DNA of 50,799 nt, from assembly GCA_910585265.1 (NCBI GenBank), contig CAJUCA010000020.1, forward strand, positions 1 through 50,799, written 5' to 3'. The DNA is from an uncultured Oscillospiraceae bacterium. Its GTDB lineage: Bacteria; Bacillota; Clostridia; Oscillospirales; Oscillospiraceae. Each line of letters starts with the position of its first letter. Positions within the stretch are counted from its first letter, which is position 1. The position numbers and the translations under genes were made by a program. This document shows, piece by piece, positions 23,902 through 33,088 of the stretch. The notes beneath the pieces are model-generated. The model saw only the letters and a program-made list of their open reading frames with translations. It did no database searches and had not been told where the DNA came from.

Positions 23902-26900
23902 CCATGATGCTGTTGGAATGGGTGCTCACCGCCTCATTTTTGATCCTGGCGGTGTTTGGCCTGCGGGCGGCCTTCGGCAGGCGGGTGAGCGCGCGGCTGC
24001 GGTACGCCCTATGGCTGGTGGTGCTGGTGCGGCTGCTGGTGCCGGTGCAGCTCTTTACCTCCCCCATCGCCGGGATGTGGATGGTGACGGAAAAGCGGGT
24101 AGAGCACAGCGTGGCGCAGCCCTCCACTCTCCCCGCCAGCCTCCAGCCCCCCGTCGTCTCCGTGGGGACGGGGCAGAACGTCCCGGTGTCCGGTAATCAG
24201 GGATCGGGGAACGTGCTGACGCCCCCGGCCCTGCCGGAAATACCCGATCCGCCCCAGGTTCCGGAAGCTCCGGAGGCCCCCGGCCTCCGCAATCCCCCCA
24301 GCTGGCTGGCCCTGCTGGGCTGGGTGTGGCTGGCGGGGAGCGGCGTGATCGTCCTGGGGCTGGCCTGGGCCAACCTGGGGTTTGCCCGCCGACTGCGGCG
24401 GGTGCGCCTCCCCCTGGCGGCGGACTGCCCCCTTCCGGTTTACGCGGCGGTGGGCCTGCCCTCGCCCTGCCTGTTCGGAATACTGCGGCCCGCCGTCTAT
24501 GTGACGCCGGAGTGTGCCGCCGACCCGGCCATGCTCCGCCACGTCATCGCCCACGAGTACACCCACTTCCGCCAGGGCGACCATATCTGGAGCGTCCTGC
24601 GGTGCGCCGCGCTGGCGGCCCACTGGTGGAACCCGCTGGCGTGGCTGGCGGTGGGGCTGAGCCGGAGGGACGGTGAGCTGGCCTGCGACGAGGGCGCGCT
24701 CAAGCGGCTGGGTGACGGGGAGCGGCTGGCCTACGGCAATACCCTGCTGACGCTGGTCACCGCCAAGCCGGGTCCGGTGGACCTGCTGCGCTGCGCCACC
24801 ACCATGGCGGGGGACAAGAACAGCCTGAAGGAGCGGTTCACCCGCATCGCCAAGGCCCCCAAGCAGCTTTTGTGGGCGGCGGTGGCGGTGGTGCTGGTGA
24901 CGGCCCTGGCCTGCGCGGTGGCCTTCGGGAAGGCGGAGGACGCGCCCGACGGAAGGGACCCGGTGGAACTGCCCCCGGCCGACCTGACCTTTACCCTGGA
25001 AACTGCCGGGGACGGGAAGCCCTTTGTCCGGATCGGGGGACAGGCGGACGGGCAGACGGTGGATCACACCGTCTGGTATCCGGAGGGGAACTCGGTTCTC
25101 TTTGGTGAGCTTGTGCCCGGTGAGGCCAAGGGGCCGGAGCTGAGCACGGAATACGAGTTTTCGACAGGCTGGGCGAGCATGAGTGCCCGGTGGGCGGACG
25201 AGGAACGCACCTCGGTAACGGTGTCCACCGTCATGTCGGCTACGCTCAGCAGCTACTTCAACAGCGGCTACTGGGCGTTTACGGTGGAGCTTTCCGGGGA
25301 CAGCGGCGAGGTGGTATTCAAGGAGCACTCCGAAGGGAGATCCGGCACGGGCGAGCTGAAGCTGTACCCCAAAGACCTCCCCGACGGGGAGGCGGTGCAG
25401 GCCGCCCGCTACGCCGCCAAGCTGCTGACGGCGGCGGAGGACTACTATAACAACGCCGCCGCCGGACGCGGGGCGGAGCTTTCCTTCGACTGGGACGGCT
25501 CCCCCGCCATGCTGGTGAACGGCACCAATCTGGCCATCGGCACCGACCTGAACCGCAACGGCGTGCCGGAGACCATCACCGTGGGGCGGCTGTGCAGCCC
25601 GGAGGAGGCGGACGAGGCCAGGGCCTGCGAGGACGACTCCCGGTGGAGGCTGGGCCTGGTCGTGGTGGTGAAGGAGGGGGACGAGGTGCTGTGGTATGGC
25701 TTCGCCGGCAACATCCACGCCGGGGAGAACGCCATCCTGCTCTACACCAAGGACGGACAGCACTACCTGATGGAATTTGACATCCACGGGGGCCAGGGCC
25801 ACGGCAGCGGCGACTACCGCCTGTTCACCCTGGAAAATGGCGGGGAACGCACCGTCCGGGAGAACTATGTGGAGTTCGACTATGTCTCGGTGCCCGGTTC
25901 CGGCGCGGACGTGCGGGAGAACTTCGACCCGGAGGCGGTGGACGCCTTCGTGGAGGAGGCGGACAGCCTGCTGGCGGACTGCGTGGTGCTGGCGGACACC
26001 GCCGGGGACTTCTGGCCCGACCAGCCCCTGCGGGTGGATCTGCGGTGGCTGTCCAACTACGCCTTCGGCTTTCAGTGGGACACCCAGCTCACCACCCTGG
26101 AGAACCTGACCCGGTTCAAGCGGGCGGGGGAGGCCCCGGCTTACACCGGAGACCTGGACAGGGACGGCATCCGGGAGCTGATCCAGCGCACCATTATCAC
26201 CGGCGAGGAGGGAGGTGCCCAGGGCCAGCGGGTGGAGCTTTGGCGGGACGGGGAAATGATCTGGTCCGACGAGGCGTACTACAGCCACGGGGGCTATAAC
26301 GCCCTGTTCCTGTGCACCCTGGACGGGAAGGACTACCTGCTGCGTTACAACCCCTATATGCAGCAGGGCTGGTGCGATTACAGCTATCAGCTGTTCACCC
26401 TGTCGGAGGGCGGGGAGGAGCAGGCGGTGCGGGAGGATAGCCTTGCGTTCAATATCGACATCGGGTCGCCCTTGTATGACGGTAGCTTTGACCCGGAGAA
26501 GATCGCCGCCTTTGTGGACGAGGTCAACACCCTGCTGGCAAACAGTGTGCAGCTCATCAACACCGACGCGGACCTGCTGGGCACCTTCCAGGACGCGGGG
26601 CGGCTGGTGGACGATCTGAGCTGGCTGGACACCTGGGAGCCCGTGTTTACCCGTGACCCGTCCAAGTCCCTGCTGGAAAACCTGCGGGATTTCCAGGCGG
26701 CGATGGAGGCCGAGGCCGCCCCCGAAATACAGGAGACGGAAGTGGAAGGCGAGTACCTGCTCACCTACGGGGGGATGGAGAAGCGGTTTACCGCTGTTTG
26801 GGATAGGTGGTTCCAAAACGGCCCAGCGGCTCAACTGCTGGATCTCAATGGGGATGGCCGGGACGAGATCGTGGTAATTCTGAACGCGGGGCACGGAACT

Positions 26901-27272
26901 GGGGCACTGGCGGAGAGCCTGTGTGTTTTTGACGCGGATACGTTGGAGCAGTACGACACCGGCCGTATGCCGGATATGATGATTGAACAGATATCGTCCA
27001 CCGCCGATGGAACCAATTTCTACCTGTCCGCCCCGGGCATGGAGAAGGTGACCATTCCCAAAAGCACTTTTCGGATGCCAAGTTACGACACAATCCAATT
27101 TGGGGGCTATTCTTACTACACGGTTAAGGACGGGAAGCTGTTCTGCTGGCAGATGGGCTATGGAAACTTTTATGAGTCCTGCGGCCAAATCAGCGCGGAA
27201 CTGAAGCTGGTGAACGGGGAGATACAGTGCGGTGGCTTTGTGTACGAGCCCAACAACACGCCATATAAATAA
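23898..27272 (+). CDS. M56 family metallopeptidase with a giant repeated extracellular region
   Basis: An 1124-residue BlaR1-like sensor. Residues 1-60 and 136-160 are membrane segments, with a Pro-rich external loop between. The gluzincin domain has HEYTH (219-223) and GELACDE. A last span at 324-343 leads to about 780 external residues, far more than the roughly 250 of BlaR1. The ectodomain holds two related units (549-720, 751-912) each opening with an Asp-rich calcium-loop-like motif (DLNRNGVPE; DLDRDGIRE) and sharing YRLFTLENGGE/YQLFTLSEGGE; a third motif DLNGDGRDE (982-990) starts the last part. Such loops resemble VCBS/FG-GAP repeats. The signal sensed is unknown. Confidence 0.88.
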   Translation: MTMMLLEWVLTASFLILAVFGLRAAFGRRVSARLRYALWLVVLVRLLVPVQLFTSPIAGMWMVTEKRVEHSVAQPSTLPASLQPPVVSVGTGQNVPVSGNQGSGNVLTPPALPEIPDPPQVPEAPEAPGLRNPPSWLALLGWVWLAGSGVIVLGLAWANLGFARRLRRVRLPLAADCPLPVYAAVGLPSPCLFGILRPAVYVTPECAADPAMLRHVIAHEYTHFRQGDHIWSVLRCAALAAHWWNPLAWLAVGLSRRDGELACDEGALKRLGDGERLAYGNTLLTLVTAKPGPVDLLRCATTMAGDKNSLKERFTRIAKAPKQLLWAAVAVVLVTALACAVAFGKAEDAPDGRDPVELPPADLTFTLETAGDGKPFVRIGGQADGQTVDHTVWYPEGNSVLFGELVPGEAKGPELSTEYEFSTGWASMSARWADEERTSVTVSTVMSATLSSYFNSGYWAFTVELSGDSGEVVFKEHSEGRSGTGELKLYPKDLPDGEAVQAARYAAKLLTAAEDYYNNAAAGRGAELSFDWDGSPAMLVNGTNLAIGTDLNRNGVPETITVGRLCSPEEADEARACEDDSRWRLGLVVVVKEGDEVLWYGFAGNIHAGENAILLYTKDGQHYLMEFDIHGGQGHGSGDYRLFTLENGGERTVRENYVEFDYVSVPGSGADVRENFDPEAVDAFVEEADSLLADCVVLADTAGDFWPDQPLRVDLRWLSNYAFGFQWDTQLTTLENLTRFKRAGEAPAYTGDLDRDGIRELIQRTIITGEEGGAQGQRVELWRDGEMIWSDEAYYSHGGYNALFLCTLDGKDYLLRYNPYMQQGWCDYSYQLFTLSEGGEEQAVREDSLAFNIDIGSPLYDGSFDPEKIAAFVDEVNTLLANSVQLINTDADLLGTFQDAGRLVDDLSWLDTWEPVFTRDPSKSLLENLRDFQAAMEAEAAPEIQETEVEGEYLLTYGGMEKRFTAVWDRWFQNGPAAQLLDLNGDGRDEIVVILNAGHGTGALAESLCVFDADTLEQYDTGRMPDMMIEQISSTADGTNFYLSAPGMEKVTIPKSTFRMPSYDTIQFGGYSYYTVKDGKLFCWQMGYGNFYESCGQISAELKLVNGEIQCGGFVYEPNNTPYK

Positions 27273-27277
27273 CCGTT

Positions 27278-27314
27278 GAAAAGGCCGCTGGACGCAAGTC
27301 CTGCGGCCTTTTTC
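27278..27314 (+). terminator. Terminator of the second blaI/M56 operon
   Basis: GAAAAGGCCGC (27278-27288) pairs with GCGGCCTTTTTC (27303-27314), U tract included, 6 nt past the stop codon. Confidence 0.85.
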
Positions 27315-27396
27315 AGCCCTTGACAACCCGCCCAAAATTGCGTAAAATGGGCCGGACGGCGGAGACGCCGGAATGAAACGGAAAGGGAGGATGGAT

Positions 27397-27621
27397 ATGA
27401 GCTTTGACGTGAAGGCCAAGGTGGAGGAGCTGGTGGGCAAGGTACAGAAGGATCCGGCCACCCTCAAGGACTTCCAGGACGACCCCATCAAGACGGTGGA
27501 GAAGCTGCTCGGCGTGGATCTGCCCGATGAGCAGCTCCAGCCGCTGGTGGCGGGGATCAAGGCCAAGCTGGCCGCCGCCGACCTGGGCGGCAAGCTGGAA
27601 GGGCTGAAGAATCTGTTTTAA
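27397..27621 (+). CDS. Small acidic/basic helical protein of unknown function
   Basis: A 74-residue protein starting MSFDVKAKVEELVGKV. The start at 27397 lies 6 nt after AAAGGGAGG; ATGs at 27373 and 27391 are less well placed. The centre, KDFQDDPIKTVEKLLGVDLP, followed by two short helices, recalls the helix-DP-helix pattern of Nif11/nitrile-hydratase-like leader peptides, but no glycine cleavage motif, core peptide or modifying enzyme is visible here. Similar small proteins are common in Clostridia. No signal peptide. It has its own strong terminator and is monocistronic. Confidence 0.7.
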   Translation: MSFDVKAKVEELVGKVQKDPATLKDFQDDPIKTVEKLLGVDLPDEQLQPLVAGIKAKLAAADLGGKLEGLKNLF

Positions 27622-27625
27622 AAAG

Positions 27626-27664
27626 AAAACGCGCCTCCGGAACCGCTCCGGAGGCGCGTTTTTT
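27626..27664. terminator. Bidirectional terminator
   Basis: AAAACGCGCCTCCGG (27626-27640) pairs with CCGGAGGCGCGTTTT (27648-27662), 15 bp with a 7-nt loop and U tract. It serves the small gene on the plus strand and overlaps the stop codon of the convergent acetyltransferase gene. Confidence 0.9.
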
Positions 27665-28289
27665 ACGGCACGTCGTATTTCCTGAGGAATCCCGGCACGT
27701 CGTTGAGATCCTTCAAGCGGGCCCGCAGCGTCTCGTGGTCCCAGTCCCACCAGCGGATGCGCAGCAGGGCGGCGATGGTGTCCCCGTCGTACCGCCAGCC
27801 CATGTGCCGGGCGGGCACGCCGCCCACGATCTCATAGGGGGCCGCGTCGTGGGTGACTACCGCCCCGGCCCCCACCACCGCGCCGTCCCCCAGGGTGACG
27901 CCGCCCAGGATCACGGCGTTGTGGCCGATCCACACGTCGTTTCCGGTGACTACCGGGCGGGCGCGCCGCCACTGGATGATGGACGGATCGTCCTCCCCCA
28001 GGCCGTAGTGGGCGGCCCGGTAGGTCAGGTGGTGGGCGGCCACCCGCTCCCGCATGGGGTGGTTGACGGGGTTGATCCGCACCCCGGTGGCGATAGAGTT
28101 GAACTTGCCCAGGGTGGCGAAGATCACATCGTTGGAGCCGAACAGGTAGGTGTAGTCCCCGAAGGCGGTCTCCTCCGCGATGCAGTGATCCCCCAGCTCC
28201 ACATAGGAGCCGAAGGCGCAGTTTTTCACCACGCAGGTGGGGTGGATCAGGGGCTGATCGGGCCGAAGGGTTTGGGTAAAGTCCAGCAT
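27663..28289 (-). CDS. Hexapeptide-repeat acetyltransferase, phosphonate-metabolism type
   Basis: A 208-residue left-handed beta-helix acyltransferase. Hexapeptide turns run from about 15 to 65 and 118 to 165 (VWIGHNAVILGGVTLGDGAV). The motif NPVNHPMRERVAAHHLTYRA, the WRRARPVV segment and the C-terminal IRWWDWDHETLRARLKDL are characteristic of the transferase found in phn phosphonate loci. No phn gene occurs in the window, so the acceptor is unclear; related enzymes acetylate chloramphenicol or sugars. AAGGAGC precedes the ATG. It lies 14 bp downstream of the homocysteine methyltransferase-MTHFR gene and may share that transcript. Confidence 0.85.
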   Translation of the reverse strand: MLDFTQTLRPDQPLIHPTCVVKNCAFGSYVELGDHCIAEETAFGDYTYLFGSNDVIFATLGKFNSIATGVRINPVNHPMRERVAAHHLTYRAAHYGLGEDDPSIIQWRRARPVVTGNDVWIGHNAVILGGVTLGDGAVVGAGAVVTHDAAPYEIVGGVPARHMGWRYDGDTIAALLRIRWWDWDHETLRARLKDLNDVPGFLRKYDVP

Positions 28290-28303
28290 GGCGGACGCTC
28301 CTT

Positions 28304-30082
28304 TCAGTGGGCCAGCCGTTCCAGAATCCGGGCCATGAGGGCCACCCGGCGGAAGGGAGTCATGAGGTACAGGCCGTCGGTATAGGGGGCGATCTCCCCG
28401 GCGATCCGGGCGGAGATCTCGGCGGCCAGCTCCTCCGCCTCCGCCCGGCTCTTGCCCTCGTACCGGGCGGCGATCTCCGGGGCGATGCGCATTCCGGCGA
28501 TCTCGTTGTTCAGGAAGCAGGCGTTTTTATAGCTGACCACGGGGTAAATTCCCCCCAGGATCTTCCCCCGCAGCGTCTCCCGGGCCAGCTTCAGATTGTC
28601 CAGCGCGTCCGCCGACAGCACCGGCTGGGTGAGGAAGCCGGACACGCCGTTGGTCTCCTTCTCCAGGGCCAGGCGGAGCTGGACGGCGAAGTTGGGGGCG
28701 TTCACGTTCAACGCCCCGAAGATGCGGAAGGGGGTGCGCAGGGTGGTCTCGTTCAGCCCGCTGACGTACCGGGCCAGCTTCCGGGAGTTGAAGTTGAACA
28801 CGCTTTTCACCTCGTCCCGGTCGGTGGACGGGATGGGGTCGCCCGTCACCAGCAGGACGTTGTGGACGCCCTCCATGCTCAGCCCCAGCAGCAGGGCCTT
28901 GGTGGCGTTCAGGTTCCGGTCCCGGCAGGTGAGGTGGGGCAGCGGCTCCACCCCCAGCTCCCGCTTCAGCTTGCAGGCCAGCAGCGAGCTGTCCGCCCGG
29001 GGCCGTCCGATGGGGCAGTCGGCGATGGTGACCGCGTCCGCCCCGGCCTCGGACAGGGTCCGCACCCCGTCCAGAAAGAAGGACAGGTCGTCGTCCGCCG
29101 GGGGGTCCAGCTCCACGGCGATCACCCGTTCCCCCCGGTCCAGCTTGTCCGCCAGGGTGTTGGGATTGGGGGCGGGCCGGGGAGCCGCGGCCCGGGCGGG
29201 TCCGGCGGCGGGACGGGCAGGGGGGAGGGCGGCGATGGCCCGGGCGGCGTGGGCCAGGTGGTCCGGCGTGGTGCCGCAGCAGCCCCCCACGATGGCGGCT
29301 CCGGCCCGGACAAGCTCCGCCAGCCTGCCGCCGAAATAGTCCGGCGCGCCCTGGTAGGCCGTCCGCCGCCCCAGCACCGTGGGATAGCCTGCGTTGGGCA
29401 TGACGGACAGGGCCTTGTCCCCCAGCAGGCTGAGATCCAGCCCCCGGACGTAGTCCAGCAGGTGGCTGGGGCCGGACACGCAGTTGAAGCCCACGGCGTC
29501 CACCTCCGGCAGGGCGGCGGCGCGGCGGAACAGCTCCCCGCCGTCGATGCCCTCCCGGGTGACGCCGTCGAAGGCCACGGCGAAGGAGACGATGAGAAAC
29601 GCCTGGGGGCATTGCCTCTTTAAGTGGGCGGCGAACTGGGCCACGCCGTCATTGGAGGGCAGGGTTTCCAGCAAAAAGCAGGTGATCCCATGGGCCAGGA
29701 ACAGGTCGGCCTCCCGGCAGTAGACCTCCCCCCGGGACAGCTTAGCCCCCTCCGGAGCGGGGCCGATGTCGGCGAACACGTAAGCTCCATAGGGCGCGGC
29801 GCAGTCCTGCGCAATCCGGCAGGCGGCCTGTATGATCCGGGCGGGGGACTCCCCCTGGCCCTGGGCCAGCTCCAGTCCGGCGGTGAAGGTGTTGGTCTTG
29901 ATGGTGCGGCACCCCGCCTCCAGGTAGGCCCGGTGGATGGCGGCGATCTCCTCCGGGGCGGTGAGGCAGGCCAGCTCGCACCGCTGGTGGGCCCGCCCGG
30001 GCAGGGCGGCAAAGCAGGTGCCCATGGCCCCATCGAACAGCAGGGGGCCGCGCTCCCTGAGACAGGTTCGGATATCCGTCAT
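28304..30082 (-). CDS. Bifunctional homocysteine S-methyltransferase / methylenetetrahydrofolate reductase
   Basis: A 592-residue fusion. Residues 1-290 form a homocysteine S-methyltransferase barrel (LLFDGAMGTCFAAL; zinc ligands in GFNCVSG and GGCCGTTPDH). After an Ala/Pro linker, residues 315-592 form the FAD-dependent MTHFR (VIAVELDPPADDD; HLTCRDRNLNATKALLLG; LLVTGDPIP), which makes 5-methyl-THF from methylene-THF. YitJ of Bacillus has the same architecture. The start at 30082 overlaps the metH stop by 4 bp (ATGA); the frame is open further upstream but only within metH. It supplies methyl groups to the MetH encoded immediately upstream. Confidence 0.93.
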   Translation of the reverse strand: MTDIRTCLRERGPLLFDGAMGTCFAALPGRAHQRCELACLTAPEEIAAIHRAYLEAGCRTIKTNTFTAGLELAQGQGESPARIIQAACRIAQDCAAPYGAYVFADIGPAPEGAKLSRGEVYCREADLFLAHGITCFLLETLPSNDGVAQFAAHLKRQCPQAFLIVSFAVAFDGVTREGIDGGELFRRAAALPEVDAVGFNCVSGPSHLLDYVRGLDLSLLGDKALSVMPNAGYPTVLGRRTAYQGAPDYFGGRLAELVRAGAAIVGGCCGTTPDHLAHAARAIAALPPARPAAGPARAAAPRPAPNPNTLADKLDRGERVIAVELDPPADDDLSFFLDGVRTLSEAGADAVTIADCPIGRPRADSSLLACKLKRELGVEPLPHLTCRDRNLNATKALLLGLSMEGVHNVLLVTGDPIPSTDRDEVKSVFNFNSRKLARYVSGLNETTLRTPFRIFGALNVNAPNFAVQLRLALEKETNGVSGFLTQPVLSADALDNLKLARETLRGKILGGIYPVVSYKNACFLNNEIAGMRIAPEIAARYEGKSRAEAEELAAEISARIAGEIAPYTDGLYLMTPFRRVALMARILERLAH

Positions 30083-32439
30083 CCTAGCACCTTCTTCGCG
30101 ATTTCCACCGACTGCTTGGCGTCCCTGGCGTAGTAGTCCGCGCCGATGGAGCTGGCATACTCGGGCGTCACCACTGCGCCGCCCACCCACACCACGGGCG
30201 GGTTGGGCAGGGCTTTCAGCAGGCGGGTGGTCTCCTCCATGGCGGGCAGGGTGGTGGTCATGAGGGCGGACAGCCCCACCAGCGGGATCCGCTTGGCGGC
30301 CACCGCCTCCACAATGTCCTCCGGCGGTACGTCCCGGCCCAGGTCCGCCACGTCGTAGCCGTAATTTTCCAGCACCGTTTTGACGATGTTCTTGCCGATG
30401 TCGTGAATGTCCCCCCGGACGGTGGCCACGGCGATCCGGCCCTTTTTCACCGGGGCGTCCCCCTTGTCCGCCAGGTGGGCGCGCACCGCCTCAAACACCG
30501 CCTGGGCGGCCTGGGCCGCGCTGAGCAGCTGGGGCAGGAACAGCCTGCCCGTCTCGTAGCCCTCGCCCACCCGGTCCAGGGCGGGGATCAGGCGGCCTTC
30601 CACCAGGGACAGGCCGTCCTCAGCCTCAAGGGCTTGTCGGGCCAGACGGCCCGCGTCCCCCTTCAGCCCCCGGAGGATGGCGTCCTCCAGGGTCATGTCC
30701 TGGCCCGGCTTCACGGGGGCGGGGGCGGCGTCCGCCCCGGCAAAGCGTTCCACGTAGGCGCGGCATTGGGCGTCCTCCCCGGACAGGGCCCGGAAGGCGG
30801 CTACCGCGTCCAGCATCTCCCGTTGGTTGGGATTGAGTATGGGCAGGGTCAGCCCCGCGGCCAGGGCCTGGGTCAAAAAGCTCTGGGTGATAAGGCCCCG
30901 GCTGGGCAGGCCGAAGGAGATATTGGACACCCCCAGAACCGTCCGCAGGCCCAGCTCCTCCGTCACCGCCCGGACGGCCTTCAGGGTTTCCGCCGCCTGC
31001 TCCTGCTGGGCGGACACGGTGAGGGTGAGGCAGTCGATCCACACGTCCTCCGCCGGGATGCCCCGGGCCAGGGCCGCGTCCAGAATGCGGCGGGCGATGG
31101 CCACCCGGCCCTCCGCCGTCTGGGGGATGCCGTTCTGGTCCAGGGTCAGCCCCACCACCGCCGCGCCGTACTTTTTCACGATGGGCAGGATGCGGGCCAG
31201 GGACTCCGGGTCCCCGTTGACGGAGTTCACCGCCGCTTTGCCGTTATACACCCGAAGGCCCGCCTCCAACGCCTCCGGGCTGGAGGAATCCAATTGCAGG
31301 GGCAGGGACACCACGCTCTGGAGCTTCTTCACCACCCGGGGAAGCATGGACGCCTCGTCCACGCCGGGGAAGCCCACGTTCACGTCCAGAATGTCCGCCC
31401 CGGCCTCCTCCTGCTGGACGGCCACGTCCAGGATGTAGTCCAGATCGTCCTCCAGCAGAGCCTGCTGGAACCGCTTCTTCCCCGTGGGGTTCACCCGCTC
31501 GCCGATGATCCGCACCCCGTCCAGGGGGACGGGGCAGGGGGGCGTGCACAGGAAGCTCTCCCTCCGGCAGCGGCGGGGGGCAGGGGCCTTGCCGTCCAGG
31601 GCGGCGCGCAGCCGGCGGATGTAGTCCGGGGAGGTGCCGCAGCAGCCGCCGAAGATGGTGACGCCCGCCTCTAAGCAGGGCAGCAGGGCGGCGGCAAACT
31701 CCTCCGGGCCCATGCCGTAGCGTCCCGTCACCGGGTCGGGCAGGCCCGCGTTGGGCTTGGCGATGACGGGCAGGCGGGTGCAGGCGCACAGTTCCGCCAG
31801 GAAGGGGGCCAGCTTGTCCGGCCCCAGGGAGCAGTTCAGCCCGATGGCGTCCGCCCCCAGCCCCTCCAGCGTCCGGGCCATGGAGGACAGGGTACAGCCA
31901 GTGAAGGTGCGCCCGTCCGCCTCGAAGGACATGGTGACGAACACGGGGAGGCGGGTGTTCTCCTTCACCGCCAGCAGGGCGGCCTTGGCCTCATACAGGT
32001 CGGTCATGGTTTCGATGGACACCAGATCCGCCCCGGCCCGCTCCCCGGCCAGGGCGATCTCCTGGAAATAGCCGTAGGCCCTCTCGAAGGTGAGGCTTCC
32101 CATAGGCTCCAGCAGCTCGCCCAGGGGGCCCACGTCCAGGGATACCTTTACGTCTGTCCCGGCGGCGGCCTCCCTGGCGATGGCGACGGCGGCGGACACC
32201 ACCTCGTCCACCGTGCGGCCCGTGCCCGCCAGCTTGGGGGTGCTGGCCCCGAAGGTGTTGGCGCACAGGATCTGGCTGCCCGCGGCGATGTACTCCCGGT
32301 AGATGGAGCGCAGCAGCTCCGGGTCGGTGAAGTTCAGCAGCTCCGGCTTGCCGCCGGGGGGCAGGCCCCGCTGCTGAAGGACGGTGCCCATGGCCCCGTC
32401 CAGAAGGACAATGCCCTGTTTGAAGAAATCAGCGTCCAC
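30079..32439 (-). CDS. metH: Cobalamin-dependent methionine synthase lacking the reactivation domain
   Basis: A 786-residue MetH that transfers the methyl of 5-methyl-THF to homocysteine through cobalamin. Domain order: homocysteine-binding barrel (GAMGTVLQQRG; zinc GGCCGTSPDY), pterin-binding barrel (RVNPTGKKRFQQAL; LDSSSPEALEAGL), B12 cap (570-660), and Rossmann B12-binding domain with the lower-ligand motif GDIHDIGKNIV. The C-terminal AdoMet-binding activation domain of the 1227-residue E. coli enzyme is absent; it is encoded separately just upstream. The start is GTG at 32439, 9 nt after GGAGGG and 11 bp inside the upstream gene. Confidence 0.95.
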   Translation of the reverse strand: MDADFFKQGIVLLDGAMGTVLQQRGLPPGGKPELLNFTDPELLRSIYREYIAAGSQILCANTFGASTPKLAGTGRTVDEVVSAAVAIAREAAAGTDVKVSLDVGPLGELLEPMGSLTFERAYGYFQEIALAGERAGADLVSIETMTDLYEAKAALLAVKENTRLPVFVTMSFEADGRTFTGCTLSSMARTLEGLGADAIGLNCSLGPDKLAPFLAELCACTRLPVIAKPNAGLPDPVTGRYGMGPEEFAAALLPCLEAGVTIFGGCCGTSPDYIRRLRAALDGKAPAPRRCRRESFLCTPPCPVPLDGVRIIGERVNPTGKKRFQQALLEDDLDYILDVAVQQEEAGADILDVNVGFPGVDEASMLPRVVKKLQSVVSLPLQLDSSSPEALEAGLRVYNGKAAVNSVNGDPESLARILPIVKKYGAAVVGLTLDQNGIPQTAEGRVAIARRILDAALARGIPAEDVWIDCLTLTVSAQQEQAAETLKAVRAVTEELGLRTVLGVSNISFGLPSRGLITQSFLTQALAAGLTLPILNPNQREMLDAVAAFRALSGEDAQCRAYVERFAGADAAPAPVKPGQDMTLEDAILRGLKGDAGRLARQALEAEDGLSLVEGRLIPALDRVGEGYETGRLFLPQLLSAAQAAQAVFEAVRAHLADKGDAPVKKGRIAVATVRGDIHDIGKNIVKTVLENYGYDVADLGRDVPPEDIVEAVAAKRIPLVGLSALMTTTLPAMEETTRLLKALPNPPVVWVGGAVVTPEYASSIGADYYARDAKQSVEIAKKVLG

Positions 32440-33088
32440 AGGTGGTTCCCTCCTTGCGGAATTGGCAGTTTTCCCGGAAATTACAGTACCCGCAGCCCCG
32501 GATCCGGGCGGGCTGGGGGGTGGGGGACAGGCCGATCACCGCCGTCACCGACTTGACCGGGTTCAGCAGCAGGCTGTCCGTGACGGTGAGGCCCAGCCGC
32601 CGCTGGGCGTCCAGTGCGGCGCACAGGGCCGGCTGCAAATCCAGGGGCAGATCGCCGTAGCCGGGGCTGAAGCGGTCGGTGCGGTGCAGGGCGGGGAAGC
32701 GGGCGGAGATCTCCTCCTCCGTCCCGTCACAGCCCGCCTCCACAAAGGAGCTGCCCAGGGCGTCCAGCAGGACGGCCTTTGCCATGTCCCTGGCCTGGGC
32801 GGAGCGGAGCATGGCGTCGAACCTGGCCCCCAGGGTGCAGGCCAGCAGCGCGGCGGTTTCGCACCCGTCCAGCATACGCGCCGCCGTGGAGCCGGAGAGG
32901 GTGACTCCCGCACCCTCCAGCCGGAAGCGGTCCCCGGTCCGCACCAGCGGCCAGACCGCCCAGACGGACCGGGGCTGGAGGGCGGCGGACAGCTCGTCCG
33001 CCAGCTGCTCCGCCTGCTGGCGCAGCTCCGGGCCGGAACGGGCCGCTCCCAGGCAGCGCAGGGCCTCGCTGATGTCAGGCCTCCTCAT
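32429..33088 (-). CDS. Stand-alone methionine synthase activation domain protein
   Basis: A 219-residue protein corresponding to the C-terminal AdoMet-binding domain of MetH, which reductively methylates oxidised cob(II)alamin. The motif RFSPGYGDLPLDLQP matches the AdoMet-binding RxSxGYG region. SLLLNPVKSVTAVIGLSP is also typical, and the tail carries CGYCNFRENCQFR with three cysteines as in split-MetH Firmicutes. The start at 33088 follows GGAGGC; it overlaps metA by 14 bp and metH by 11 bp, indicating tight coupling. The pairing with a MetH that lacks this domain supports the assignment. Confidence 0.88.
   Translation of the reverse strand: MRRPDISEALRCLGAARSGPELRQQAEQLADELSAALQPRSVWAVWPLVRTGDRFRLEGAGVTLSGSTAARMLDGCETAALLACTLGARFDAMLRSAQARDMAKAVLLDALGSSFVEAGCDGTEEEISARFPALHRTDRFSPGYGDLPLDLQPALCAALDAQRRLGLTVTDSLLLNPVKSVTAVIGLSPTPQPARIRGCGYCNFRENCQFRKEGTTCGR

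Noticed and set aside
24009..27593. Minus-strand open frame of 1194 codons opposite the second M56 gene
   Set aside because: No ribosome site or domain; the plus strand carries BlaI and M56 motifs, an operator promoter and a terminator.
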